Below, piece by piece: positions 21,186-32,700 of a stretch of DNA of 64,000 nt. The stretch's first letter is position 1. Each line of letters opens with the position of its first letter. Position numbers and translations under genes: made by a program. This stretch comes from Halichondria panicea (taxonomy: Eukaryota > Porifera > Demospongiae > Suberitida > Halichondriidae). The notes under the pieces are model-generated. The model saw only the letters and a program-made list of their open reading frames with translations. It was not told where the DNA came from and did no database searches. Location: assembly GCF_963675165.1 (NCBI RefSeq), contig NC_087386.1, forward strand, positions 3,164,169 through 3,228,168. Direction: 5' to 3'.

Positions 21186-21488
21186 TACAGTAGAACCTCG
21201 ATTATCCGGCCCTCGATTATCCGGAACCTCGATTATCCGGCTTGGCAGTTTTCTTGTTATCAGATCAGAAAATGGGCGTGTCCCTCAAACGCGCATGCGC
21301 GTTGCAGCTGTTACCATGGAGACATGCCTGCTTATCTTCTGCGCATGCGCAGACAACCATGTGGCACTGCTGTTTATCAATAAAGTGGGTGGATCAAGGC
21401 GTGGTTTATCTATTCGATTATCCGGCATATTCACTTATCCAGCCTGCTTCTGGAACCAAGGTGTCCGGATAATCGAGGTTCTACTGTA
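21186..21488. mobile_element. MITE with 'TACAGTAGAACCTCGATTAT' inverted termini
   Basis: Begins TACAGTAGAACCTCGATTAT and ends ATAATCGAGGTTCTACTGTA, an exact inverted match over the first 20 bases. The left end carries two further 'ctcgattatccgg' units in tandem. The total length is about 300 bp with no ORF of note. A degenerate relative lies at 5472-5731. Confidence 0.85.
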
Positions 21489-22029
21489 CCCCTTTCCTTA
21501 CCATTCGTGAAAGTCTGGAACAGGAGCGTCTTTAGGTCGATCAATTAGTGTGGATCCGGCCTCACCACGCCTCCATGTCATTCTATTAGTCTAGATCCGG
21601 CTAGCAATTCTAGCTGGGACTCCCAGTTCTAGCTCCTTTTGTTTAGCGTGTCAGAGACTGGGAGAAGATGATTGTCACTCCCTGGCTCCTTTGGATGTAC
21701 AGCTGTCCAGATCCCTAGAACATACCCTCCATTCTGACGAGTTATCAGTGCATAGGGTGCTTACTAGATTCTTGCCAGCCAGTACAGTTCAAGCTACACA
21801 CAGCACCGCTCAACTATTCTCTACCCCATTATCTAGCTAAATCTGGTCCAACTAGACAGCAGACACAGCTAGTTAATTCAGTAAAGCCAGGGGTAGCTTA
21901 GCCTCGATCCCAGGCCGATCCGTCTCTAATTGAACGCTAGGTCGCCTCCTCGGCCTGGTATTGATTGTATCTGGGCGTGACTTCGTTATTATTATTAAGT
22001 CCATGTGAAATGAAAATTGAATAAAATTA

Positions 22030-22569
22030 ATGATGGCTTCTAAGTTTGTTCTTTGTAGGTTATGTTGCAGCACTGGTGCCATACAAAACAGAAGATATAA
22101 ACATTTGTTCAGCAGTAAGGCTCTCAAAGAAGATATTCCAGGGAGGCTCAGTCTTGCATTGGATCTGCCTGTTAGTGATTCAGATGGCCTGTCAAAGATT
22201 GTCTGTCTTTCTTGTATCAAGAAGATAGAGTCCATAGAGGTGTTCAGGCTCCTGGCCAGACGTAGCTACCAGAAACAAGTGTCCAAAGAGCAGCTCCCTA
22301 GTAGTCCAGTAAGATCAGCCCCTAAGAAAAGGACTAAGGACACGAGTGGTTCCGACGCATCTCCTTTTACTGTGAGCTCGCGTCCATCAGCAAAGAGGAG
22401 TACCATCGGGGTTCGAGGAAAAAGGCTTGCTTTTACTCCTGCACAAAGTAGGAAATTTTTAATGTGATAGTGTTGTAAATAAAATTATTTTTTTAGCTCA
22501 CATTGATGGTCCACATAATGCCAGTGCCTCGACATCATCTGCAATCGCTGTGGAGCTAGAGGGTAGGTC
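22030..22569 (+). CDS. ZAD-like C4 zinc-finger protein fragment encoded inside TE1
   Basis: Exon 22030-22448 begins MMASKFVLCRLCCSTGAIQN and carries two Cys pairs (CRLC near residue 10, CLSC near 62), followed by a helix and a basic Ser/Thr/Lys-rich tail. This spacing resembles the zinc-finger-associated (ZAD) domain, a protein-interaction module. A likely second exon 22496-22566 (after tttttag; phase agrees) adds an Ala/Ser-rich stretch before another GT. No C2H2 fingers follow, so the protein is incomplete or the 3' part has been lost where the opposite-strand helicase relic begins. Role in the transposon is unknown; DNA or protein binding is inferred. Confidence 0.6.
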
Positions 22570-22584
22570 AGAAACTATCCAGTT

Positions 22585-23230
22585 TGCAGCCAACATTGGA
22601 GCACCAGGAGGGGCAAATGCTCTAAGCTCACCTAGGTGTGCATAGGCAGGACGAAAGTCAGAGCTCCTACAGAACATACATAATAATCACAACGGGAGTT
22701 ATTAATAACTTACCACTTGTAAACACAGTGTGCTTCGTCCACAGCTATTGCCACTAAAGAGGAATTGAGTGGAGGCTCTAGTAATAGCATCCTCCAACGA
22801 TAGTCTTCAACAACAGCCTCTGGGGCAGTGAACAGCAGACGGTACTTTCCATCCGACACATCTTTGTTAGTGGCAACAAGACTTCTGTCGATTCCCTTAT
22901 TACTACTGAGGATGGGAAACACCTCTAGTGTTCAGACTCCTGACCTGGTCAATCATGAGAGACACAAGGGGAGAGATGACAAGACTACACTTCTGGCGAC
23001 AAGAGGACCCTTAGTCCTACCAAGCTTGTAGTCCATCAAGAAGGGTAGCAATTGATAGCACAGAGACTTGCCATACCCAGTTGGGAACCACACAAAAACG
23101 TCCCTTCCTTCTGACAGGAGCTTGAGAGCACGGACCTGCTGTTCCTTGAGGATCAGTCCTTCTTGCTTCACACAAGACAGTACATATGCTAATGCTTCTT
23201 GGATATCAAAGACGTTGAAATTGCCATAGT
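22585..23230 (-). pseudogene. RecQ-like DNA helicase relic inside TE1
   Basis: Minus-strand reading frames show helicase motifs in order: LKEQQVRALKLLSEGRDVFV (motif 0), then FPTGYGKSLCYQLLP (Walker A), VISPLVSLMIDQVRSL (Ia, in another frame), RLLFTAPEAVVEDYRWRMLL, VDEAHCVYKW (DEAH) and, after a probable intron, SDFRPAYAHLGELRAFAPPG. At least two frame changes (near 23000 and 22925) break the reading. Everything beyond the first RecA domain is absent. RecQ-like genes of this type recur as multicopy mobile-element passengers in some invertebrate genomes; that point is from memory. Confidence 0.85.
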
Positions 23231-23473
23231 AGTATAGCTAGCTAGCTTTACGGAGCTATTCATGAGATTACAATTACTTTTACGGAGTAGGTGCTCATAC
23301 ATACACCATTAGTGTTAAGTCGCTCAGGAATTCGCTCTTTTTTAGCGAATACCTGAGCGAGGTGGAGCCAATAAGAGCACGCCCAGATACACGCCCAGAT
23401 ACAATCAATACCAGGCCAAGGAGGCGACCTAGCGTTCAATTAGAGACGGATCGGCCTGGGATCGAGGCTAGGG

Positions 23474-24238
23474 GTTAGACTCGCAAGCCACTCCCTTTTC
23501 TCTGATTGGACGGGGGCGGGAGAAAAGGGACTGGTGACTCTGGGACACATTTTGTGTCTCTACCAGAATTTGGGTAGAGATTATTCATTGATTTTTCCAC
23601 GTGATCCAAAAATTGCGTGAGGTTAAGTAGAATTGCGTAGCCTGCAAAAGTGATCGCGGGCTTCTTAGCAACAGTTTAAGAATGGATGCTAGTGCTAGAA
23701 AAGAGAAGATGATGGAGTAATAACATCATCAGGCATTCAGCTAGGATATAGTCATCTAAGACACCAGCAGAGATTAGCTTGTTTTAGTTTTACGTGATGA
23801 GAACTGGCAGCCGAAAGTCATTGGTTGCCTAAAGCTTTTAATAACCTGTACAATACAAGACAGATAATGGCAGACGGCAGCAGTTGAATTGAGAGTAGTC
23901 AGACTTGTACAAGCTGTCTTAAATCCCTGCCACTCCTCGGTTCAAAGGACTGCCAAGATTTCTACGTTCATCAGCTGTTCCATGCTAATCCACAAGTTGT
24001 GGCACAACAGACACTGGTACAAGGATCTATAAAATCAAAAGGCTGGCTAGATAGATCTGTATACTTGTCTTCTGTGTGTCTTTAGCTTTTGACGCATCAG
24101 AATAAATTGGATAATCTGCACGTGACATTAATATTTAATAGCATTCCTGATTTACACAAGCTGTAGCCCACAGTCACCAGTCCCTTTTCTCCCGCCCCCG
24201 TCCAATCAGAGAAAAGGGAGTGGCTTGCGAGTCTAGCT
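23474..24238. mobile_element. TE2: inverted-repeat element beside TE1
   Basis: The left end TAGACTCGCAAGCCACTCCC continues for about 60 bp (to 23540, ...gggactggtgactc) and is reverse-complemented at 24173-24236. The interior of about 640 bp is AT-rich and has no ORF with recognisable motifs. A shorter relative with similar termini lies at 39891-40190. TE2 abuts TE1, and the two together interrupt R1 copy A. Confidence 0.8.
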
Positions 24239-24774
24239 AGGGGTAGCTGTACTTCTACGGTTGTTCAGTACCCACGGTAACAATTCATCTGGGCTGGGCT
24301 AACTAGTTGAGCCACGCCTCCCAATTCTCAAGGCTAGGTACATGTCTCTGTCTAGCTGCTTCTTCAGCTTCTTGCTCAGTTTTGTGGCTTAGAGAAAGGC
24401 CAGCTACTCAGGGGGAAGAGTCGAGATGAAAGTCTGGCAGCCAGGTGACGTCCAAACGGTCAGTTATTCTTTCCACCAACTTTTTAATCTAGTCTAGTCC
24501 TGCTTGCACTGCTACTACTACTGCTACTCTTCCTACTACTACTGCTGCTACTCTTCCTAGCTAGTCAAAGGTTTCTTTTTTTTTTTTATAATTACATATG
24601 CACAAAGAGACATCAAAGCTTACATCAAAGGACACAGATTTTTAGCCTACTTGACTGATAAGGCCGTTACCTAGACTACAGTTTGTTTGTCAGGGAGGAG
24701 CTCACATACAACTTCATCTAATTCATCATAACGATTCGTTACCGTTGTTGTAATTTCTACAACAGATTGCCAAG

Positions 24775-25433
24775 GATCAGCTGTACGCGCCTCCTCGGGG
24801 TTAGGCTTGCCATAAGCTCGCCTTGCTACCGGGGTAGCTAAATTGAACTGTAAGGTAAGCACGCCGATTTTTTTTTAGAACAAAGTTTGTGGCCTAAAGT
24901 TATTTTAGATACAACTCGGCTGGGAACAAGGCTCCTGATTGCTTGCTATTGAACTGATCAGAGCTAGAGAGGCGCTAGGCTAGTACTATAGTGCAGCTGT
25001 GGGTTGGATCTGGGTCTACTCTCTGTTCAGCTAAAGGTTATCAAACTGAGTTTGCAAATCAACATCTGCTTTATTCTATCTCTGTTTGGAAGTGTATAGA
25101 GGGTGTGTCCATAGGTAGATCTAGTTTAGCTGTGTATGGTTTACCTATATGTACGTATACATTAACGCACATCAATGTCAGGCCCTACCCCCGAGGTACG
25201 GGCAGTATAGGGGCATTAGTAGGGGGTTATAGGACCATTATCGCTCAAATCCCCCAGAGGCTTTTGCATCAATGTTTTGTCATGTCCAAAATCCCTGGTG
25301 TACTCCCACCAATACAAGGGATTGATAGGGGGTTACGCACGAAGAACCCACCCCATTGGGCATACATTAATAATCCCCACTCTGCCTTTATAAATTGTGC
25401 AGAGGTGGGGCTTGACATTGATAGGTGCATAAC
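24775..25433. other. Non-coding stretch after R1 copy A
   Basis: No gene recognised. Open stretches here (for example 24991-25443 plus) have no domain, biased composition or splice context. The minus strand at 24775-24862 extends the R1 coding-like tail upstream (ATPVARRAYGKPNPEEARTA...), but no family is recognised. Confidence 0.4.
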
Positions 25434-25879
25434 TACCGTATAGCGGGTAATTTTCGTCAGTGCACATTTTCGTATGAACAACCCCATTTAATATAATCTT
25501 GCGATCTGAGAAAAGTTCAATTTGAGCTAGAGGCAAATTCATGACCTTGAGTGTAAAGTGATGAATTTAGTCTTACAAGTACGCAAAATATAGGCTTACA
25601 TGGAGTAGGGAATCTTTGGATGGCGTTTTCAATTTCATAGCAACCAACTTAAAACGATTGTGCTCGGTCAGCATAGCATTGCATAGGCATTTCTCTGCTG
25701 TCAGTGCTCTATCAGTATGTATAGAGTTCTTAACTTTTTTAGATCAAGCCAAGTGGTCCCCTTTCTCAAATTATTATTTCATTGAACCTATTGTGGTAGA
25801 ATAATTTCGTATAAAGCTCTTCAATACGAAATAATTTATATGAAAATGTCCACCATAAAAAAAAACCTCCTATACGGTA
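25434..25879. mobile_element. MITE, 'TACCGTATAGCG' family, long variant
   Basis: Starts taccgtatagcgggtaattt and ends ctatacggta. The 445-bp interior is longer and different from the 205-bp copies, so it may be a distinct subfamily or may carry an insertion. No coding capacity. Confidence 0.65.
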
Positions 25880-26608
25880 TCTAGTTGATGTAATTACAGT
25901 ACCAACTCAGGCTGAAACTAGGTCCTAAAAAAGCGTCAATAGTTGGTGTTAATTTTTTATGGCGCTTTTAAAAAGGCATGCCAAATCACCTTTACTTTTT
26001 GGGCCTGTCATAATTTTTATGCATGAATTTGATACATAGCTGTGCTATAATTGCACCGTACTGTAAAGCGGGTAATTTTCCGGCCGTCAAAACATTCGTG
26101 GTTGACCAATATTAATTTTAGTCAGTTTATTGATATAATTTTTGTGGTTGCTGCTTGCATTGTGGATAAAAGTGGTCATTCATTCGTGGTTGACCAATAT
26201 TAATTTTTTAATATTTCAGTGACTATGTCCGTCGAGTCAGTAGTATACACATCTGTAGGCCTGATGGGAGTACTGGGTAGTTTTCATACAAATTGGTATA
26301 ATTATCTCCTTAGCATCTAGGCTATACAATTATAATGGAGTCATGTGGCCAATATTTAAAGTTTGATGTTACTTATGCGACAACATGGGGTGTGGTCTAT
26401 GTTGTGCTTTTACGGTGACTGTCTAGATGCAGTTGCAACATTAAGATACCAAAAATCAAGCAGTACATCCACCTGCGTACTAAAAGATTGCACTAGACAC
26501 TGTAGCGCATGAAAGCGCCACATAATTTTAGTGCCTGCTCGGATGGAACCCAATATTTGGGGTTCTAATAATTTTTTATGGCGCTGTAATTACACCAACT
26601 GCGGTATA
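25880..26608. mobile_element. Probable inverted-repeat element upstream of DIS3L2
   Basis: Left end tctagttgatgtaattacag, followed by a tttttatggcgc block; right end ttatggcgctgtaattacac, then caactgcggta, in inverted orientation. A related left end occurs at 44203-44290. A partial 'agcgggtaattttccggcc' fragment at 26058-26200 is nested inside. It ends about 90 bases before the DIS3L2 ATG, so the promoter region may be partly transposon-derived. Confidence 0.55.
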
Positions 26609-26700
26609 CATAGTCGCCAGAGTCTGCATGCTAAGCATTGCAAGCACTATACTTTTGGTGGCGTAAGGTTTTACTGACATGGTCACTGACTTGTTACAGG

Positions 26701-29700
26701 ATGGCAAAGCGACCTCACCAACCTCAGAAGAAAACAACCGTATTCAACAAGATTATGGATCCGGTTAGTATAAATCATGTTTCATATAAAAAAGTTGCAT
26801 TTGACTAATTCAATCACAGCCATTCGAACCTTATTGGGTTAAAGATCAAGTCCAGACTGGTCTTAAGAGGAGCGAACTAGTGCAGGTACACAATGTCCAA
26901 GTGGTACTGTAATGATAGATCCAAGCGTATACAACCAAGTACGTGGCATTTAACCTCTATCTCTAGATACCGTGCATTAAGTTTTTAATGCGAGGTTCTT
27001 TTGATTGTGAATTGCTAGTTTTCGCGTAGATAACAAACAAAAGACACACAAAGAGTTAACTTGCACATGCAATAGTTAGAAACGCAATAGAGCTACTGTA
27101 TAGACTACGCAATGATTAACTACGCATTAAAAACCCGATGGTAGGTTTCTTATTTAGCAGTCTTTAAGTGACAAATTTAATTACCATATTATACTAGAAT
27201 GTTTTGCAAGCATTACACGTAAGCATGATCACCTCGCAAAAATAGAATTGCGAAATCCTATACCTGTACTGGTAACACACGATCCTTGCCACAACACAAT
27301 AGGATATTAGCAAACGATCAAATGTTCTGCTGTTGGCTCATTTGCATAGGTTTTCTAGTAATACAGTATCCATGGATGAATAATTATAATGAGTACATAA
27401 AATAAAGTCATTACTTATTTCAGGGATCTGTGAGAATCAATCCGAAGAATTTCGAAGAAGCTTATGTTGATGATCCTGTGAGTTAGCAGTTTTATTATGC
27501 TCAATGGAGCTCAATGGACCTAAAACGTCATGTTTATTCCCTGTGAGAGGGGCTTTGTAGCGGGATATAATTTATAACATTTGACACAATGCTGTCCCCA
27601 TTCAGGATGGTGGACCTGACTTTTTCATCAGTGGTGTGTTGTCCCGAAACCGTGTATTCAATGGTGATCGTGTGGTCATCGAAATAGCACCCAGGGATAA
27701 ATGGATAGTAAGTAAATATTGTGTACCTTCTGTAGTGTGTACATATCACTGGGGTAACTCTTGTTTATGCAGACCTCCACCCCTGGCTGTGGTGCAATGA
27801 CGAAAGGATCTAGTCCAGAGAAAACAATACCCCCAGACCATGCAACTGGTGGAGAAAGTGTAGTTGATGGAAAACCTCCAGTCCCTAGAACTGGTGGGGA
27901 CAGTCTGGTAGACAGACTTTACGCACCCATGCCAGTGAAGGAAATGGCCACTGAATCGCACAGAGGGCGGTCTACAGTAGAGACAGTTCCGAACAATGTC
28001 CGCAGGCCAGCTAAGGTGGTTTAGTTAAGCATTGCAGTGATGTTCTCAGAATTGTCAAGTGGTGGCTATTTCCAAATCCTCAATCTCGCAAATTTTCCTC
28101 CGTTTCATTAGGCCTAAGAGGTGGACATTTTTTGTCTATAGTGAGTGGTGATTTTTATTTAAAAGTTGTTAGTACCAACCACCACTGAACAGTGCGGGCA
28201 CATCCCTGGCATTGAGTATAATTGTTGAATATAAGTGACGTAAGAGGTATATAACTAGTACATTCACACTACTATTTTGATCAGGTCGTGTTTGTTGTTG
28301 AGAAAGTACATAGCAGAGCCAGTGCTGGTTATCTCAAGGCCTTTGACAAGGTAAACACTAGCCGCTATAAATTATAATATGCTAACAGTTACGATTGCCT
28401 ACACATAATTATAATTGCGTACACATTTAGTGGCAATGTCATTGTTACTCCCAACAGACGAGAAAGTTAGCTATGTTCGCTCCAAGAGACAACAGGGTAC
28501 CCAGAACTTTTGTTCCTCTTGATGACTGCCCTAAAGGTCAGTACAAGTTATAGAGACTAAGAATTATTTAAATTATAACTTGTGCACGTTTTTTCAGATT
28601 TTTGCGCGAACATGAAGAAGTATGAGAACAATCTGTTTATCTGCCGTATTGACAGCTGGCCTGAGCAATCTCCACTACCTTACGGGTAATACGTCAAACC
28701 ATTCACATGCATGTTATTATACTATGCAGGAACAACTGCCAGGACTATACGTTGTGCAAAGCCTAACAACATTTCTATGTTACCAGATAGACACCGCTTG
28801 TTGTGCATGCGAGTCTACTCTGTGTAATCTTATCATTGTTAACAGTGATACATGTACGTAGGTACCATGTATAGTTCTCTCTGCCCTCTAGCAAGCTGAT
28901 GCGCAGTCTTGGTGAGGCTGGTGTGGTTGAGAGGGAGAGTGAGGCCTTCCTGATAGAGAATGATGTGGATTATAGTGAATTTTCGGAGGAGGTACTTGCT
29001 TGTCTCCCCAAGCAACTGCCCTGGAGCGTGCCTCAGGTGAGGGGGGGGTTGTTGTTTAGTGTTTGGTGGCGAAGTGTGGTTACAATCATTGTTAAGTTTG
29101 GTCTCACTTCTAGTTTATTTAGCAAACAAGTTTTCTGGTGTACTTTTATTCCAGGAGGAGGTTGGCAAGCGGAGAGACTTCAGACAAGAGTGTGTGGTGA
29201 CCATTGACCCTGACACAGCCAGAGTAAGCTATAGCTATATATCATGTGCACGTACATGTACTGTGTTTATTCAGGATCTTGATGATGCACTGCATGTGAA
29301 ACACCTGGAGAATGGTACTGCATTTTTGTTTGTGCATACTCTTGTATGAGTACATACGTACATACATACTTTCAGGGGGGAAGGGGGGAAGGGGGATATC
29401 CCCCCTCTGGCTCCAACCCCCCCCCCTAAAATGTCAGGTGCTAGTTGTATGACTGAGTATCCAGCTAAATACTAACAGGGTATTGAAATAACAGTTGACC
29501 TTTTTTTTTTTTTAGCAAAATTGTCTCGTTACTTTTCAAAGCATGCATGCCCCCTCTACTTCAAAATCCTGTATGACACCCTGACTTGTGTACATGTGCT
29601 TTATTTTGTTTGTTTTAGAGCAGTATAACCACTCAGTGTTATATGAGCTTGTTTGTATGAATCCACAGGCACACTGGAAGTTGGTGTCCACATTGCTGAC

Positions 29701-32700
29701 GTCTCACACTTTGTCACGCCTGGGACAGCACTTGATAAGATTGCTGGTCAACGAGCCACTAGTGTTTACCTTGTGCAAAAAGTACGTGAGACAATTGCCC
29801 CGAGTTTGTACAGTTGTACAAGGTATGATTAAAATTATTGCTCATGTAAATTTCCAGTTCTGTATTTGTGTTAGTTAACAGGTCACTGCGGTAAGATTAA
29901 GTCACATCCAAACTATAATACGTATACTGTAGAGCGCGAAATTTTCGAGGCACTTATATTTTCGTGGAATGGCCTCTAAAAGCATTTCATTGCACAATGT
30001 TCGTGGAATGACTGCTTACCGGAAGCCACGCCTTTAATCTTTGCACGTTATAGCAGATAAAGAACAATTTTCGTGGACTTAATTTTCGTATAGGATTGCT
30101 AACCCACGAAGCCCCTCGAAAATTTCGCGCTATACGGTATGGTCCAATCACTACTGTGGTTAGGCGAGATGTTAAGAACACACCATGCTGTATATCAACT
30201 TTTTGATTGCTTTACCGGTAACCTACTTATCACCTAGGTGATTCCTATGCTGCCAAGACTGTTGTGTGAGAAGCTGTGCAGTCTGAACCCCAATGAAGTA
30301 AGTGCTTAAATGTTTGAATCCCTGCGTTATACTGAATCATTATCATGTACATGTATATAGGACAGGCTAACATTTTCTGTTGTATGGACCTTATCCAATA
30401 CAGGACAGGTGAGCCATTTAATATAAATATTTGTGCTTATATAAATCTTGTTTAATACGTACGTGTAGTTCATCTCTGAGTGGTTTGGGAAGTCAATTAT
30501 TCGCTCTTGTGCCAAGCTCAGCTATGACCATGCTCAGGTAACCTTTGATAAGTAGTATATACAGCAAGTGTTTTTATTATGTTGACGTAACGCGGCCTTA
30601 ATTATTACTGAAGATTTTGTTCCGGATATTCATTTGTCTCTAGCAGGTCAACTACTCAGCTCTAAGATTTGATTTCAGCTGTTGATACGTAGTTGACCTG
30701 AACTAGGTAATAATTACATTATAACTCTTATTATTGTAGTTGATGATTGACGGAGAGAAGAGTCATGACACCTTCCCAGAAGTTTATGGTACGTGAGCGC
30801 TCGTCGACTGTGCTAATTGTGCCAGTTTTTAGTTTATGCACGTATTCAATGCTTGATGCATCATGCGCTGTGTCTATAACATACGTATCTTTCCTAGGAG
30901 GTTTCACTACTGAGAAAGTCGCTGAATCTGTATGTAGTCTGAATAAGGTGTGTATACCGTGTTTGTCAATTGAAATCGAATGTGCTTGTATAATGTGAAG
31001 GGTTAGGTATGTATGTGTTTGTAAATGTAGAGTCTCTACATATGGGGTATTGTTTTTGCAATATGCACTCTAGTAATCTGGCTAGATATGAATATTGACG
31101 GATGTTTGTGTTTGTGTGTGTGCAGTTGGCAGAAGCATTGAGAACCCAGCGTCAGTCTAAAGGCACTCTCAGACTTAATCAGGTATAATCCATGCATTAG
31201 AACAACACACACGTCGCATGCACAGTTACTGATGCATGTGTGCAAGATGTGTCACTGTCACAAACGTAGAATTATCGGCACCATAATACTGTAATTTTCT
31301 CCCAGGTGAAGCTCAAGTACAGTATTGATCCAGTTACTGGTCTGCCCAGTGGCTGTCAACCATACAGGCACAAGGAGAGCAACAGGTGCACTCATTCATA
31401 TACAAGTACACTGTATGTATAGGTCTGCCTACGTGTGGGACTATGTTTAGTTTGCATTTAGATAACAGTGTATAAAACACATAGAGCCGATTTCTAAATC
31501 TATATTTTTTTCTATACGTGTAGAATGATTGAAGAGTTCATGTTGATGGCAAACATGGCAGTGGCTCGCAAATGTTTCCTTGGCAACCCAGAGGTGGCTC
31601 TACTGAGGAGACACCCTCCTCCTAAAGCAAAAGCAACCGAGATATTGGTGAGGACGTGATAATCATAGTAATGCCGGTACATGTACCATGAAAATTGTGT
31701 AAATAATGTACATAATTGATATTTATAAAGGGGGCTCGACTGAAGTGCTGTGTATGAAAAAGTGAACAGCTAATAATTATTTCCTCTCATGATCTTTGCA
31801 GACAGCAAGACTTCAAGAACTGGGCATTGAGTTGGACACAACAACTGCTGGGTCCATTCAGGTCTGCTTTGTGTGTAACTTCTGCAATTAATGTATAATG
31901 AATTTATGTATTGGAATGTACAATTCTTGTTTGTTGATTTTGTTTTTTTCTTCACTCAGAAATGCCTGGACAGCTTCTGTGGACGTTCCTCAGACCCTCT
32001 CGCCTGTGAGACAGAGAAACTGATAATAGTCTCACAGTGCTCCAAGATTATGGATGTAAGTTGATCTTCGAATGTCCAGGCTGTTCCAGATCAACTCGGT
32101 TGTAACTTCCCCGTCACGATGCTCATTATGTGCATATGCATTGTATCAGGAGTTCTTAAGAGGAGTATCCAACTCCCACACACATTTCATTCTACTTCTT
32201 CGCCTAAATACTACTAGCCTCCTTCACAGGCCTTGGATTGAAGGCCTGTTACTGACTTTTGCGCATGGGAAAAATTAGTTGCTTCAATAACTCTGTGCTG
32301 CACTCTGCAAATATAAAATCCTCTGAGGCGTTCCCATAAAATTTCCCATTTAAAACTGAAATTTTCATCTGACAAAATATCAATAATTATATAGACAATT
32401 AAAGTCAGTGTACATATAAGTCAGTGTATATGTACACAGAGCTATATAGCTTATAATTATATTATAGCTAGAGACATAGAAAGTCTTATCTACAATGAAG
32501 GTTTATTGAAGCATTTCACTCTGCAGCTCTTTTGTTTCTGATACCCTTTCTTTTACAAGGCTAGTGTCAGCTTTCACTCTGTTCAACCACAAACATTTCT
32601 TCTGAGAGCTCTCGAGCTTTTCACCACTATAATTCCCGGTATACGGTAATTAACTTAACTTAACTACACCTCTTCACTCGTGCAGTTGCAAACACTCAGC

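Larger units (their letters stand above)
21899..23470. mobile_element. TE1: transposon with 80-bp terminal inverted repeats, carrying ZAD-like and RecQ-like coding sequence
   Basis: The left terminus 21899-21979 (starting TAGCCTCGATCCCAGGCCGA) is matched with about one mismatch by the reverse complement of 23390-23470. Inside are a plus-strand ORF for a C4 zinc-finger protein (22030) and a minus-strand decayed helicase (from about 23230), arranged convergently. No transposase is recognised in the 1.57 kb, so this copy is probably non-autonomous or internally deleted. A solo terminus lies at 63207-63255 and shorter relatives at 17325-17386 and 39938-39989. Confidence 0.85.
21491..24774. repeat. 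Dispersed repeat R1, copy A, split by a TE1/TE2 insertion
   Basis: Segments 21491-21898 and 24239-24774 together match intact copies at 57553-58463 (reverse) and 61984-62901 (direct). The break point is filled by 21899-24238, and the decamer aggggtagct stands on both sides (21889-21898 and 24239-24248), as expected of a target-site duplication. R1 includes a (CTGCTACTA)n-like run, a poly-T tract and, read in reverse, a short conserved coding-like end (RYDELDEVVCELLPDKQTVV then stop). Its ends (ccctttccttgccattcgtg and cttggcaatctgttgtagaa) are loosely inverted. Confidence 0.85.

Noticed and set aside
24991-25443. 150-codon plus-strand open frame
   Set aside because: Composition and lack of any domain or splice context look like repeat-derived chance coding.
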